Assembly (NCBI GenBank): GCA_002731985.1
Contig: PCCT01000052.1
Coordinates: 1-10,336, forward strand
Reading direction: 5' to 3'
Length of the DNA stretch: 10,336 bases
From: Nitrospinota bacterium
GTDB lineage: Bacteria; Nitrospinota; Nitrospinia; Nitrospinales; VA-1
In this document: positions 1 through 6,192 of the stretch, in pieces
Position numbering within the stretch: the first letter of the stretch is position 1
Layout: the number at the start of each line of letters is the position of its first letter
Program-made: the position numbers and the translations under genes
Notes under the pieces: model-generated
Databases searched by the model: none
What the model was told of the DNA's origin: nothing
What the model saw: only the letters and a program-made list of their open reading frames with translations

Positions 1-141
1 TTTCCCGGGATCTCTCAGATTCTGGAGGTCTGGTTTGTTGGCTACAAGGGACCCGACAAGATGCTGTCCACGGGTTTTGGTGGCCCTGAAGAAGCCCGGG
101 CGATACTCAAGGAAGCCTCGGAATATTTCGAACACCACTAG
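1..141 (+). CDS. C-terminal end of a probable type I inorganic pyrophosphatase (partial)
   Basis: Frame 1 is open from the left edge to a TAG at 139-141, giving the last 46 residues of a protein. The readable pattern is I-x-x-WF-x-x-YKGP followed by GFGG-x-EEA-x-x-IL-x-EA. This resembles the C-terminal helix region of soluble family I inorganic pyrophosphatases, where a (W/F)F-x-x-YK segment is followed by a short strand, a GF/GW turn and an 'A-x-x-x-I' helix. That enzyme hydrolyses pyrophosphate to phosphate in the cytoplasm. The catalytic aspartates lie upstream of the window and cannot be checked, so the assignment rests on the tail pattern alone. The coding frame is convincing; the family is a moderate guess. 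Confidence 0.45.
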   Translation, partial: FPGISQILEVWFVGYKGPDKMLSTGFGGPEEARAILKEASEYFEHH

Positions 142-525
142 CCGTGGGGGCACTGGGTGAACCTTTCAGTGGCGTGTAATATTTCTTGAGCCCAATCCGA
201 AAAAAGAAATCTCATAATGTTTCAAACAATTCCGCCGACTGCCCAGCATGGCACCCTCGACCTCTCCCCCACAAGAGGATGGTCACTCAGTGTAATGATA
301 CAAGTATTGTTTACCCGCTCAAAACTTATCAACTGTCGAGAATAGTTTTTTTCGCTGGAATCGAAACACTCTTTTAGTTATAAAATAGTAACTTATTCCC
401 CGCTTACCTGTGAATTTAGGTATAGCGTATGGTTATAAACCCCAGTTCACACTCCCCTCCTGTGTTGATATCATGCGTTATCCTGATATCCTTATAGAAT
501 CTTGAATCGAAAGGCTCGCTCTGCT
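142..525. other. Non-coding stretch upstream of the CDP-alcohol phosphatidyltransferase gene
   Basis: No convincing gene is present. A 63-codon plus-strand frame at 186-377 has no recognisable features and no ribosome binding site. The right part (about 340-500) is AT-rich and probably holds the promoter of the following gene, but I find no pair of -35 and -10 boxes with good spacing. Two copies of TGATATC lie at 466-472 and 484-490, each containing the palindrome GATATC. A loose inverted pair TGTGAA (409-414) and TTCACA (446-451) is also present. No terminator with a clear T-tract is seen after the stop at 141. Confidence 0.4.
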
Positions 526-1764
526 ATGCATAAACTTGATCTTAATGAATCCGTTTCAACGGTTTCGGAAAATGTTTGTGCTGTTCTTGCCTTGCCGCGT
601 CCGCCGGAAGAATTGTCGGCGATAGATTGGTATTGGGAGAAAATTTGCGGGGTCCCATTGTTAGTGAGAAACATAATCAGTCTCCAGCGAGCTGGCCTCA
701 ACTCTCTTCTCATTTACCACAATGGTGAGGGAGCAGAACTTTACAAACGACTCGGTGAAGAAAAAAAAATATCCATCAAATTGAATTGGATAACAGATGC
801 CAGCGAAGTTATTAAATCTATTGAGAATTATCCGGCCCTGATTTTTAACGGTGCCGCGCTTCACAGCAAGCAGGAAATTCAATCTGCCATGGATTCCATG
901 ACAAACAACATTGAAACTTCCTTGCGATATATCGAGCGCGATGCCATGACTGAATCCCTCAATCAAATAATTCTCGGAAACGAATTATCATTGACTCAGT
1001 CGGTGGGCGATCAAGAATTAAGCGTTGCCTTCTTGCCGGGAAAGGAAGACAGGCGGATGAGCAAGCCGCAGGACTTTCTCACTCAACACGAGCGTCTTTT
1101 GAAAGGTAGCGGGCTCAGCAATGACACTTTTATGGATAGGACTGTCACCCGTTTTTTTTCACGTCAATTCACGAGGTTATTTTTACAAACCCCCCTCAGT
1201 CCCAACATGATCACTCTATTGAGCCTCGTTATAGGTTTAATCTCAGCGCTGTATTTTTTTCAAGGTACGTATGAAAACAGCATAATTGGAAGTGGACTGC
1301 TTTTGCTTTCTGCTTGGATCGATTGCACGGATGGGGAGATCGCGCGGCTTAAATTCATGGAATCAAAAATAGGGGGAAAGCTGGATATCCTTTGCGATAA
1401 TCTGGTGCATTTTGCTGTGTTTTTTGCCATTGGTATGGGACTGTATCAGTCTACCGGACAAAGTATTTATAAACTCGCTGGCGCTTTCGCTGTGTTGGGA
1501 AGCCTGATTTCCTTTCTTCTCCTCAGTTCATCTATTATTGATGGAAAGGAGAAGGCTTCGGGTAGCGCATCGGGCGCAAAAGCGAAAAATAATTTGAACG
1601 ATAAGCTGGCCAACAGGGATTTCATTTATTTTCTATTTTTTATGGCAATGGTCGGCAGAATGGATGTTTTTATATGCATCACCGCTGTTGGCTCAAATAT
1701 CTTCGCGGGCTATTTGATTTATTCGCGGTTTAAAAACACATCCGCTGATCGATTGAAGGTATGA
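526..1764 (+). CDS. CDP-alcohol phosphatidyltransferase with degenerate N-terminal nucleotidyltransferase-like domain
   Basis: A membrane enzyme of the CDP-alcohol phosphatidyltransferase family, which joins a CDP-activated alcohol to a phosphorylated or free alcohol. Numbered from the ATG at 526 (412 aa), the full family signature D-x2-DG-x2-AR-x8-G-x3-D-x3-D is intact: D266, D269, G270, A273, R274, G283, D287, D291. It is preceded by the usual P-N-x-IT-x-x-S-x-x-x-GL segment and followed by several hydrophobic membrane segments. Residues about 15-190 are soluble and contain a G-x-PLL-x-x-x-I-x-x-L-x-x-AG-x-x segment like sugar or inositol phosphate nucleotidyltransferases, but no GG-x-G-x-R nucleotide loop. 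The layout resembles the fused IPCT/DIPPS (inositol-phosphate cytidylyltransferase plus di-inositol-phosphate-phosphate synthase) type. Substrate is unknown. The frame also allows a TTG at 502; the ATG is preferred because AAAGG lies at 510-514, about 11 nt before it. Confidence 0.85.
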   Translation: MHKLDLNESVSTVSENVCAVLALPRPPEELSAIDWYWEKICGVPLLVRNIISLQRAGLNSLLIYHNGEGAELYKRLGEEKKISIKLNWITDASEVIKSIENYPALIFNGAALHSKQEIQSAMDSMTNNIETSLRYIERDAMTESLNQIILGNELSLTQSVGDQELSVAFLPGKEDRRMSKPQDFLTQHERLLKGSGLSNDTFMDRTVTRFFSRQFTRLFLQTPLSPNMITLLSLVIGLISALYFFQGTYENSIIGSGLLLLSAWIDCTDGEIARLKFMESKIGGKLDILCDNLVHFAVFFAIGMGLYQSTGQSIYKLAGAFAVLGSLISFLLLSSSIIDGKEKASGSASGAKAKNNLNDKLANRDFIYFLFFMAMVGRMDVFICITAVGSNIFAGYLIYSRFKNTSADRLKV

Positions 1765-1794
1765 AAATTATCTTTCTGAGAGAATGTTAAGCAA

Positions 1795-1923
1795 ATGATG
1801 AATGCGTGGGTTCCAATTGACCGAGTGATCAAATCACTTGAAAAAGCTAAGGAGAAAAAGCGTGGCGTCGTTTTGCTAATGGGTGCCGGTTGTTCGGTAA
1901 CTGTAACTCTCCCGCCACACTGA
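1795..1923 (+). pseudogene. Short frame with SIR2-like N-terminal motif, probable gene remnant
   Basis: A 42-codon plus-strand frame begins with two ATG codons (1795, 1798). It encodes a lysine-rich helix followed by VVLLMGAGCSVT and a TGA at 1921-1923. A hydrophobic strand followed by GAG(C/V)S is the nucleotide-binding N-terminal motif of SIR2 and SIR2-like proteins, which normally continues with AGIP. Here the frame ends a few residues later, inside a small hairpin, and nothing recognisable continues in another frame before the DinG stop at 1958. I infer a remnant of a deleted SIR2-like gene, starting about 30 nt after the phosphatidyltransferase stop. A chance match or a genuine small protein cannot be excluded. 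Confidence 0.35.
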
Positions 1924-1929
1924 GAGTTA
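1904..1929. repeat. 8-bp inverted repeat in the convergent gap
   Basis: TAACTCTC at 1904-1911 is the exact reverse complement of GAGAGTTA at 1922-1929, with a 10-nt loop. It lies between two convergent genes (phosphatidyltransferase and DinG), where a bidirectional transcription stop would fit. Neither side has an adjacent T-tract, so a Rho-independent terminator is not established. The hairpin includes the stop codon of the SIR2-like stub. Confidence 0.35.
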
Positions 1930-1957
1930 TCGAACCTGCTGATTATGCTCAGGCCTG

Positions 1958-3946
1958 TCAATCCTCCAGCGAATAGGTTGTTCGCAAACTTGAAAAAAAT
2001 TTCTTCACCTCGACCAGATCTTCCACCACACGGCAGGGAGGCAACGAAGCAATAAACTGTTTGCCATAACCCCGGCGAACAATTCTCGAATCCAAAATAG
2101 AGACAATCCCCGTATCTGACTTTTTGCGGATTAACCGACCAAAACCTTGCTTCGTTTGAATGATCGCGCGTGGTATCTGGTAATGCGAGAATGGATCAAT
2201 CGACCTTTGGCGCAAATCTTCAAGGCGGGCCTCGGTAAGAGGTTCGCTTGGAACATCAAAAGGAAGTTTGGTGATGACAACACTTTTGAGAGCTTCTCCC
2301 GGAATATCTACTCCCTGCCAGAAAGAGTTGGTCCCAAAAATAACAGAAGGCGTTTCTTTGAATCGTCGTATCATCTGCCCTGTGGGAATTTCTCCCTGCT
2401 TGAGCAGTTGCAGATGACTGGATAAATGCCTCAGTCGATCAAATACCTGATGCAGTAAAGCATAACTGGTGAACAAAATAAAAGTACGTCCCTCAGTTAT
2501 TTCTACCAACTCGCCACATCGTTTGGCCATGGCCGAAGCGTATTTCCCCATCTCCTCAGAAGGTTCGGGCAAGTCGCCGGAAGTATAAAGAAGAGCCTGA
2601 TTTGGATAATCAAAGGGAGCATCCAGAATGCTTTCCTCCTTTGGCTCAAACCCAATTCGCTCCTGAATAAACTCAAATCCTTTGTGCGTGGTCAGCGTTG
2701 CCGATGTCAACACAACTCGGTCTATTTTTGAAAATACCTGGTCTTGTAATTCTTCCGCCGCGTTAATGGGAACACCCTGAAGAACCACACGGCTGAATCG
2801 TTTCTTCTCTGTTATTTCCAGCCAGTAAACATATCCATTGAGATGCTGATTCAGGAAAGCGGTTAGAGTATTGTTGAACTCCATGCACCGATTCGCGGCG
2901 GCTGTGACTTCCACGCGTTCTTCTTCCGTCTGTAGCATTCCTTCGAAAGTTTTTAAACTTTCATGCAATTCCTTCATAGGAATATAGATGGAATTGTCCA
3001 TCGCGATAGGTTTGTAAAAACGAAGCACACGGTCCTTCTTCCCGAACTCCTCCAGAATGCGAGTGAAGAAAGTATCTACAGCCTGCCGAACAGAGGCAAC
3101 CTGGTTACGCAGTTGAAGTACATAATCATGCTCAATGCGTGAGAGCATGCCCTTGCGGGTGCGCGGGTGGTACAATCTGTCCAGAAAATAAAACAGGTAG
3201 GAGTTGGAAATTTCCAATCCAAGAAAAGACGTGGCCGACTCTTCAATATTCTGCGCTTCATCAAATACAACAGCGTCAAACCTGGGGAGCACCGCCCCAT
3301 TGCTTGCCACGTTGGCGAAAAAGAGATGATGATTGACAATCAGTAAATGTGCGCTGAACCAGCGTTTTCGTTCCTTGAAATAATAGCAGGAGCTGTATGT
3401 TTCGCAGTTTTTGCCAAGACACAAATCTTTTTGTCGCCCCACATCTTCCCATACGGATGAGAGAGGCTCGAAAGGTAAGTCCCCTCTGATACCCGTTGGC
3501 GTCTCACGGATCCAATCGAAGATAGCCTGCATCTGTCCATCCTCCTCCGCCTTGGTGAACAGGCCAGTCTGGCTCGCACGCTTCAATCTTCTTAGCGAAA
3601 GGTAGTTTTCGTGACCCAGGCAAAGCGCATAGCGAAATGGGATTTTCAGTTTTTCACGAAGGAGGGGGATGTCGTGGTAGAGAAGTTGTTCCTGCAAGGC
3701 TTTGGTGTAGGTGGAAACCACAACCTTTTTATTGAATTTCACAGCCCATAAAATAGCGGGAATCAGGTAAGCCAGACTTTTTCCCGTACCGGTTCCAGCC
3801 TCTACGATTAAATGGTGTTCATTGTCAAAGGCCCTTCCCACAGCTTCGGCCATGGCAATCTGTTGAGGGCGGTGCTCGAAATCTTGTATGCCGGTAGACA
3901 AAAGCCCGTCTTTATCAAGGTATTTCCCTGTTTCCTTCTCAATCAT
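1958..3946 (-). CDS. dinG: DinG/YoaA-family ATP-dependent DNA helicase (Fe-S, superfamily 2)
   Basis: Probable 5'-to-3' DNA helicase of the XPD/DinG group, acting in DNA repair or replication-conflict resolution in the cytoplasm. Numbered from the ATG at 3946 (662 aa), the motifs run in the expected order: a Q-motif-like HRPQQ near 25-29; Walker A GTGTGKS at 51-57; four cysteines C109, C176, C181 and C187 spaced as in the family's 4Fe-4S domain; a Walker B box DEAQ at 229-232; an LTSATL motif III; an FGTNSFWQGVDIPG segment; and the arginine-finger motif QGFGRLIR at 600-607. The DEAQ box replaces the more usual DEAH. There is no N-terminal exonuclease domain, so it is the short DinG/YoaA type. 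A TTG at 3952 would add two residues; neither start has a clear ribosome binding site. The gene is convergent with the phosphatidyltransferase and divergent from the SYLF gene. Confidence 0.93.
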   Translation of the reverse strand: MIEKETGKYLDKDGLLSTGIQDFEHRPQQIAMAEAVGRAFDNEHHLIVEAGTGTGKSLAYLIPAILWAVKFNKKVVVSTYTKALQEQLLYHDIPLLREKLKIPFRYALCLGHENYLSLRRLKRASQTGLFTKAEEDGQMQAIFDWIRETPTGIRGDLPFEPLSSVWEDVGRQKDLCLGKNCETYSSCYYFKERKRWFSAHLLIVNHHLFFANVASNGAVLPRFDAVVFDEAQNIEESATSFLGLEISNSYLFYFLDRLYHPRTRKGMLSRIEHDYVLQLRNQVASVRQAVDTFFTRILEEFGKKDRVLRFYKPIAMDNSIYIPMKELHESLKTFEGMLQTEEERVEVTAAANRCMEFNNTLTAFLNQHLNGYVYWLEITEKKRFSRVVLQGVPINAAEELQDQVFSKIDRVVLTSATLTTHKGFEFIQERIGFEPKEESILDAPFDYPNQALLYTSGDLPEPSEEMGKYASAMAKRCGELVEITEGRTFILFTSYALLHQVFDRLRHLSSHLQLLKQGEIPTGQMIRRFKETPSVIFGTNSFWQGVDIPGEALKSVVITKLPFDVPSEPLTEARLEDLRQRSIDPFSHYQIPRAIIQTKQGFGRLIRKKSDTGIVSILDSRIVRRGYGKQFIASLPPCRVVEDLVEVKKFFSSLRTTYSLED

Positions 3947-4024
3947 AGCCAAGCATGTTATGCGGACAAGGTCCGGCGGTAAAGAAAATTCTCTATATTA
4001 ATTCCCGTTATCCTATTTGCTCTA

Positions 4025-4053
4025 TTGACCTTGGGCATTAAATTTTTTATTCT
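4025..4053 (+). promoter_or_regulatory. Candidate sigma70-type promoter for the SYLF gene
   Basis: TTGACC (4025-4030) matches the -35 consensus at five of six positions. It is followed by a 17-nt spacer and TATTCT (4048-4053), which matches the -10 consensus at four of six. Transcription would start about 30 nt before the ATG at 4094. It lies in the 147-nt intergenic region between the divergent DinG and SYLF genes. Confidence 0.45.
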
Positions 4054-4083
4054 GACCTAAGGCGATGGCCCAAATGTCTATCT

Positions 4084-4088
4084 GGAGA
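4084..4088 (+). promoter_or_regulatory. Ribosome binding site of the SYLF gene
   Basis: GGAGA sits 5 nt before the ATG at 4094. It is the clearest Shine-Dalgarno sequence in the window and fixes this start codon; most other genes here lack one. Confidence 0.6.
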
Positions 4089-4093
4089 TTTTT

Positions 4094-4792
4094 ATGAAAA
4101 AAATGGTCTTGTTTATATTACTCCTCTCATTTTGTTCCGCAAATGTTCAAGCCGAGGAAGATGAGAGACGGAAGCTTCTCAGAGACTCAGTATCTGTGAT
4201 GGAAGAAATAATGAACACGCCCGATCAGGAAATCCCTACAGAACTAATTTCCCAGGCAAGGGCTATTCTCATTTTTCCAACCTTGATCAAAGCCGGATTT
4301 ATGCTTGGGGGCAGATATGGTAAAGGAGTAGCTTCGCTCCGATCAAAAAAAACAGGGAAGTTTGGTCCGCCAACATTTCTTGTTCAAAGCGGATTGAGCT
4401 TCGGATTTCAAATTGGCGCGGAAGCGGTGGACCTTGTCTTGTTGGTAATGACAGAACGTGGATTGGAGGGCTTGCTTAAAGATAAGTTTACTTTAGGAGC
4501 CGATGCGGCAGTCTCCGCCGGACCGATCGGACGTCATGCCGAAGCGGCGGCGGACATCATGATGCAAGGCGAAATATATTCTTATTCCCGAAGCAAAGGG
4601 GCTTTTGCTGGTATCTCATTTAAAGGGACGGTCATTACGGCAGATGAAGACGCCAACAATAGTTACTATGGACAGCCTTTTAAATCCAAGGACATCCTGC
4701 TAAGAGGTAAGGTTAAAAAACTTCCGCAATCGGGCCAGCGTTTTATCAAAGGATTAAATACTCTGGCTCCGGCTAAAAGAAAGAAAAAATAG
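4094..4792 (+). CDS. Secreted SYLF (Ysc84/DUF500) lipid-binding domain protein
   Basis: A 232-residue exported protein. Residues 1-20 are a typical Sec signal peptide (MKK, hydrophobic core, NVQA) with likely cleavage before EEDE. Residues about 25-205 form a SYLF/Ysc84 domain: the ARAILIFP segment at 55-62, GFMLGGRYGKGV at 68-79, a conserved S-x-GFQIGAEAVDLVLLVM block at 102-119, LGADAAVSAGP at 135-144, YSYSRSKGAFAGISFKG at 162-178 and a YYG at 191-193. The C-terminus is very basic (KRKKK). SYLF proteins bind phosphoinositides in eukaryotes; bacterial members are periplasmic or envelope proteins of poorly defined role. It stands alone with its own promoter and ribosome binding site, between divergent DinG and convergent PhnE. 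Confidence 0.92.
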   Translation: MKKMVLFILLLSFCSANVQAEEDERRKLLRDSVSVMEEIMNTPDQEIPTELISQARAILIFPTLIKAGFMLGGRYGKGVASLRSKKTGKFGPPTFLVQSGLSFGFQIGAEAVDLVLLVMTERGLEGLLKDKFTLGADAAVSAGPIGRHAEAAADIMMQGEIYSYSRSKGAFAGISFKGTVITADEDANNSYYGQPFKSKDILLRGKVKKLPQSGQRFIKGLNTLAPAKRKKK

Positions 4793-4819
4793 TCAGGCCT
4801 CTAAAACCTTATGGCTTGA
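4793..4819. terminator. Possible bidirectional hairpin between convergent SYLF and phnE genes
   Basis: TCAGGCC (4793-4799) can pair with GGCTTGA (4813-4819), seven pairs including one G-U, with a 13-nt loop. It begins directly after the SYLF stop and nearly fills the gap before the phnE stop at 4822. The nearest T-run is about 12 nt further on, inside phnE, so it is only a weak terminator candidate. Confidence 0.25.
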
Positions 4820-4821
4820 GT

Positions 4822-5991
4822 TCAGGAGATTATTTTTTCACGCACTCTGGCGCTGATCATGTCCAGAATGATCACTACACAGGCGATTGCGAGAAGCGCT
4901 GTTCCCGCCTGATTATACTGTAATAGATTGATCCACTGCTGGAGCAGAAACCCGATCCCTCCTCCACCCACAAACCCGATGATGGTCGACATGCGGACAT
5001 TGATGTCCCAACGATAAAAAGTCAGCGCAAGAAACTGAGGAAATACCTGCGGGACCACAGCAAACAAAACCACCTGCACGGGCGTTGCCCCTGTCGCGGT
5101 AATCGCCTCGACAGGGCCGGGATCGATGCTCTCCACCTGCTCTGAAAATAGTTTTCCCAACGCGGCAATGGAATGAATCGCCAACGCCATCACACCCGCG
5201 AACGGACCGATCCCCACCCACACAGCAAACAGGATTGCCATAATCAATGGTTCTACCGAACGCAAGACATTAAATATGGTGCGGATTGTGTAATAAACAG
5301 CTGTGTTCGTCAGGTTTCCCGTCATCAAATTCCGCGCACCAAGAAAGCTCAGCGGAGCCGCCACGAAAATAGAAAATGTGGTTGCCATCAAGGCGAGAAA
5401 AACCGTTTCCGTCATTTTATCCATCGTCAGCTTCAAAGTATCGCTGACTCGCCATTCGCCTGTCTGCCATTCCAAAACGGCTCTAACCGTTTGCGTGCTT
5501 CCTTTCGCGCTAGGCGGAACAATAATTTCACGATGAAAATTTCCATCTGCATCTGTTGCAAACGAACCTAGAGGGTATTCCTGTTCTATCGAGTTGAACC
5601 AGGCAATCGTTCCATTTGCATGAGGACGGAATCCCTTTCCTGATACATTGATGCTGTCTCCTGTTTGTCCCGTGTGTTTTGAAAGAACGAAAGATGGTCC
5701 TGAATCGGTGTTCTTCAACGGAGGAACCTGAGATTGCTGGCTGGATAAAACAAAGAAGGCGTTCGCCGATTCTTTTTCAGTTTCAAAAGTAAGAAGATCG
5801 GGATGTAGAAGGTCCCGGACCAAAGGTTTAACCAGATGGATATCGCGGACCAGTTCGCCCGGTTCAATTTCAGTCACACGCCAGCCATAACTGTAAACAG
5901 CGGCTAGCAACAAAGCGACAAATAAAAACCGAGTCTGGGCGTAAAAAGGCCGCTCATAAGAAACATTGGGAGGTGAGTTAGAATCTGCCAT
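4822..5991 (-). CDS. phnE: PhnE-type phosphonate/phosphite ABC transporter permease with inserted Ig-like domain
   Basis: Inner-membrane permease of a phosphonate, phosphite or phosphate-ester ABC importer. Numbered from the ATG at 5991 (389 aa), there is a first membrane segment at about 20-37, then a long hydrophilic region to about 195, then the permease core. The core shows NVLRSVEPL, an AIHSIAALGKLFSEQVESID block, an EAA loop (EA at 295-296, G at 301), then IGFVGGGGIG at 338-347, all as in PhnE. Usual PhnE proteins are about 260-280 residues, so this one is about 110 longer. The extra part (about 98-190) has the pattern GD-x-I-x-VSGKGF-x-P, then DADGNF-x-x-x-x-x-VPPSA, typical of IPT/Ig-like beta-sandwich domains and probably periplasmic. 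No ATPase or binding-protein gene is nearby. A GTG at 6015 would add eight residues; neither start has a ribosome binding site. Confidence 0.88.
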   Translation of the reverse strand: MADSNSPPNVSYERPFYAQTRFLFVALLLAAVYSYGWRVTEIEPGELVRDIHLVKPLVRDLLHPDLLTFETEKESANAFFVLSSQQSQVPPLKNTDSGPSFVLSKHTGQTGDSINVSGKGFRPHANGTIAWFNSIEQEYPLGSFATDADGNFHREIIVPPSAKGSTQTVRAVLEWQTGEWRVSDTLKLTMDKMTETVFLALMATTFSIFVAAPLSFLGARNLMTGNLTNTAVYYTIRTIFNVLRSVEPLIMAILFAVWVGIGPFAGVMALAIHSIAALGKLFSEQVESIDPGPVEAITATGATPVQVVLFAVVPQVFPQFLALTFYRWDINVRMSTIIGFVGGGGIGFLLQQWINLLQYNQAGTALLAIACVVIILDMISARVREKIIS

Positions 5992-6067
5992 GAGAAATCG
6001 TGAAAGAAAAGTCACGTGTATTTTTTAAGGAGAGCTCCACAAAACCTGAGAATATTATCGGTCCGGC

Positions 6068-6137
6068 GTCTTCGCGAGTCGCCGGAGGCGGCGTGGCGAC
6101 CCAGAGTCCTGGATTGCTTCGCCTTGCTCGCAAAGAC
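6068..6137. repeat. Palindromic dispersed repeat (REP/MITE-like)
   Basis: The ends are imperfect inverted repeats: GTCTTCGCGAG at 6068-6078 and CTCGCAAAGAC at 6127-6137 (10 of 11 pair). Inside are further pairs: GTCGCC (6078-6083) with GGCGAC (6095-6100), and CCAG with CTGG near 6101-6113. A second overlapping palindrome joins TCCGGCG (6062-6068) and CGCCGGA (6080-6086). On the minus strand it includes GCGAAGCAATCCAGGA, a core seen in many dispersed repeats of environmental bacteria. It lies in the 177-nt gap between the carbamoyltransferase stop and phnE, and its RNA would fold strongly, so it could separate expression of these two genes. Confidence 0.6.
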
Positions 6138-6192
6138 AGGCAAAACCATCACTTCTCTTTCTTACCCAAGGGTTTCCTTAACAAAAGAGCCC

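Noticed and set aside
186..377. 63-codon plus-strand frame in the left intergenic region
   Set aside because: The start is TTG without a ribosome binding site, and the product has no hydrophobic or domain-like pattern.
1761..1790. ATGA overlap start giving a 9-residue peptide right after the phosphatidyltransferase
   Set aside because: Too short to support, and it is not in frame with the SIR2-like stub 34 nt further on.
1719..1961. 80-codon minus-strand frame between the phosphatidyltransferase and dinG
   Set aside because: It overlaps the 3' end of the phosphatidyltransferase gene, and the plus-strand SIR2-like reading gives a better motif in the same stretch.
5173..5571. 132-codon plus-strand open frame inside phnE
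   Set aside because: Shadow of the permease gene; its composition (rich in R, H, C) is typical of an antisense frame.
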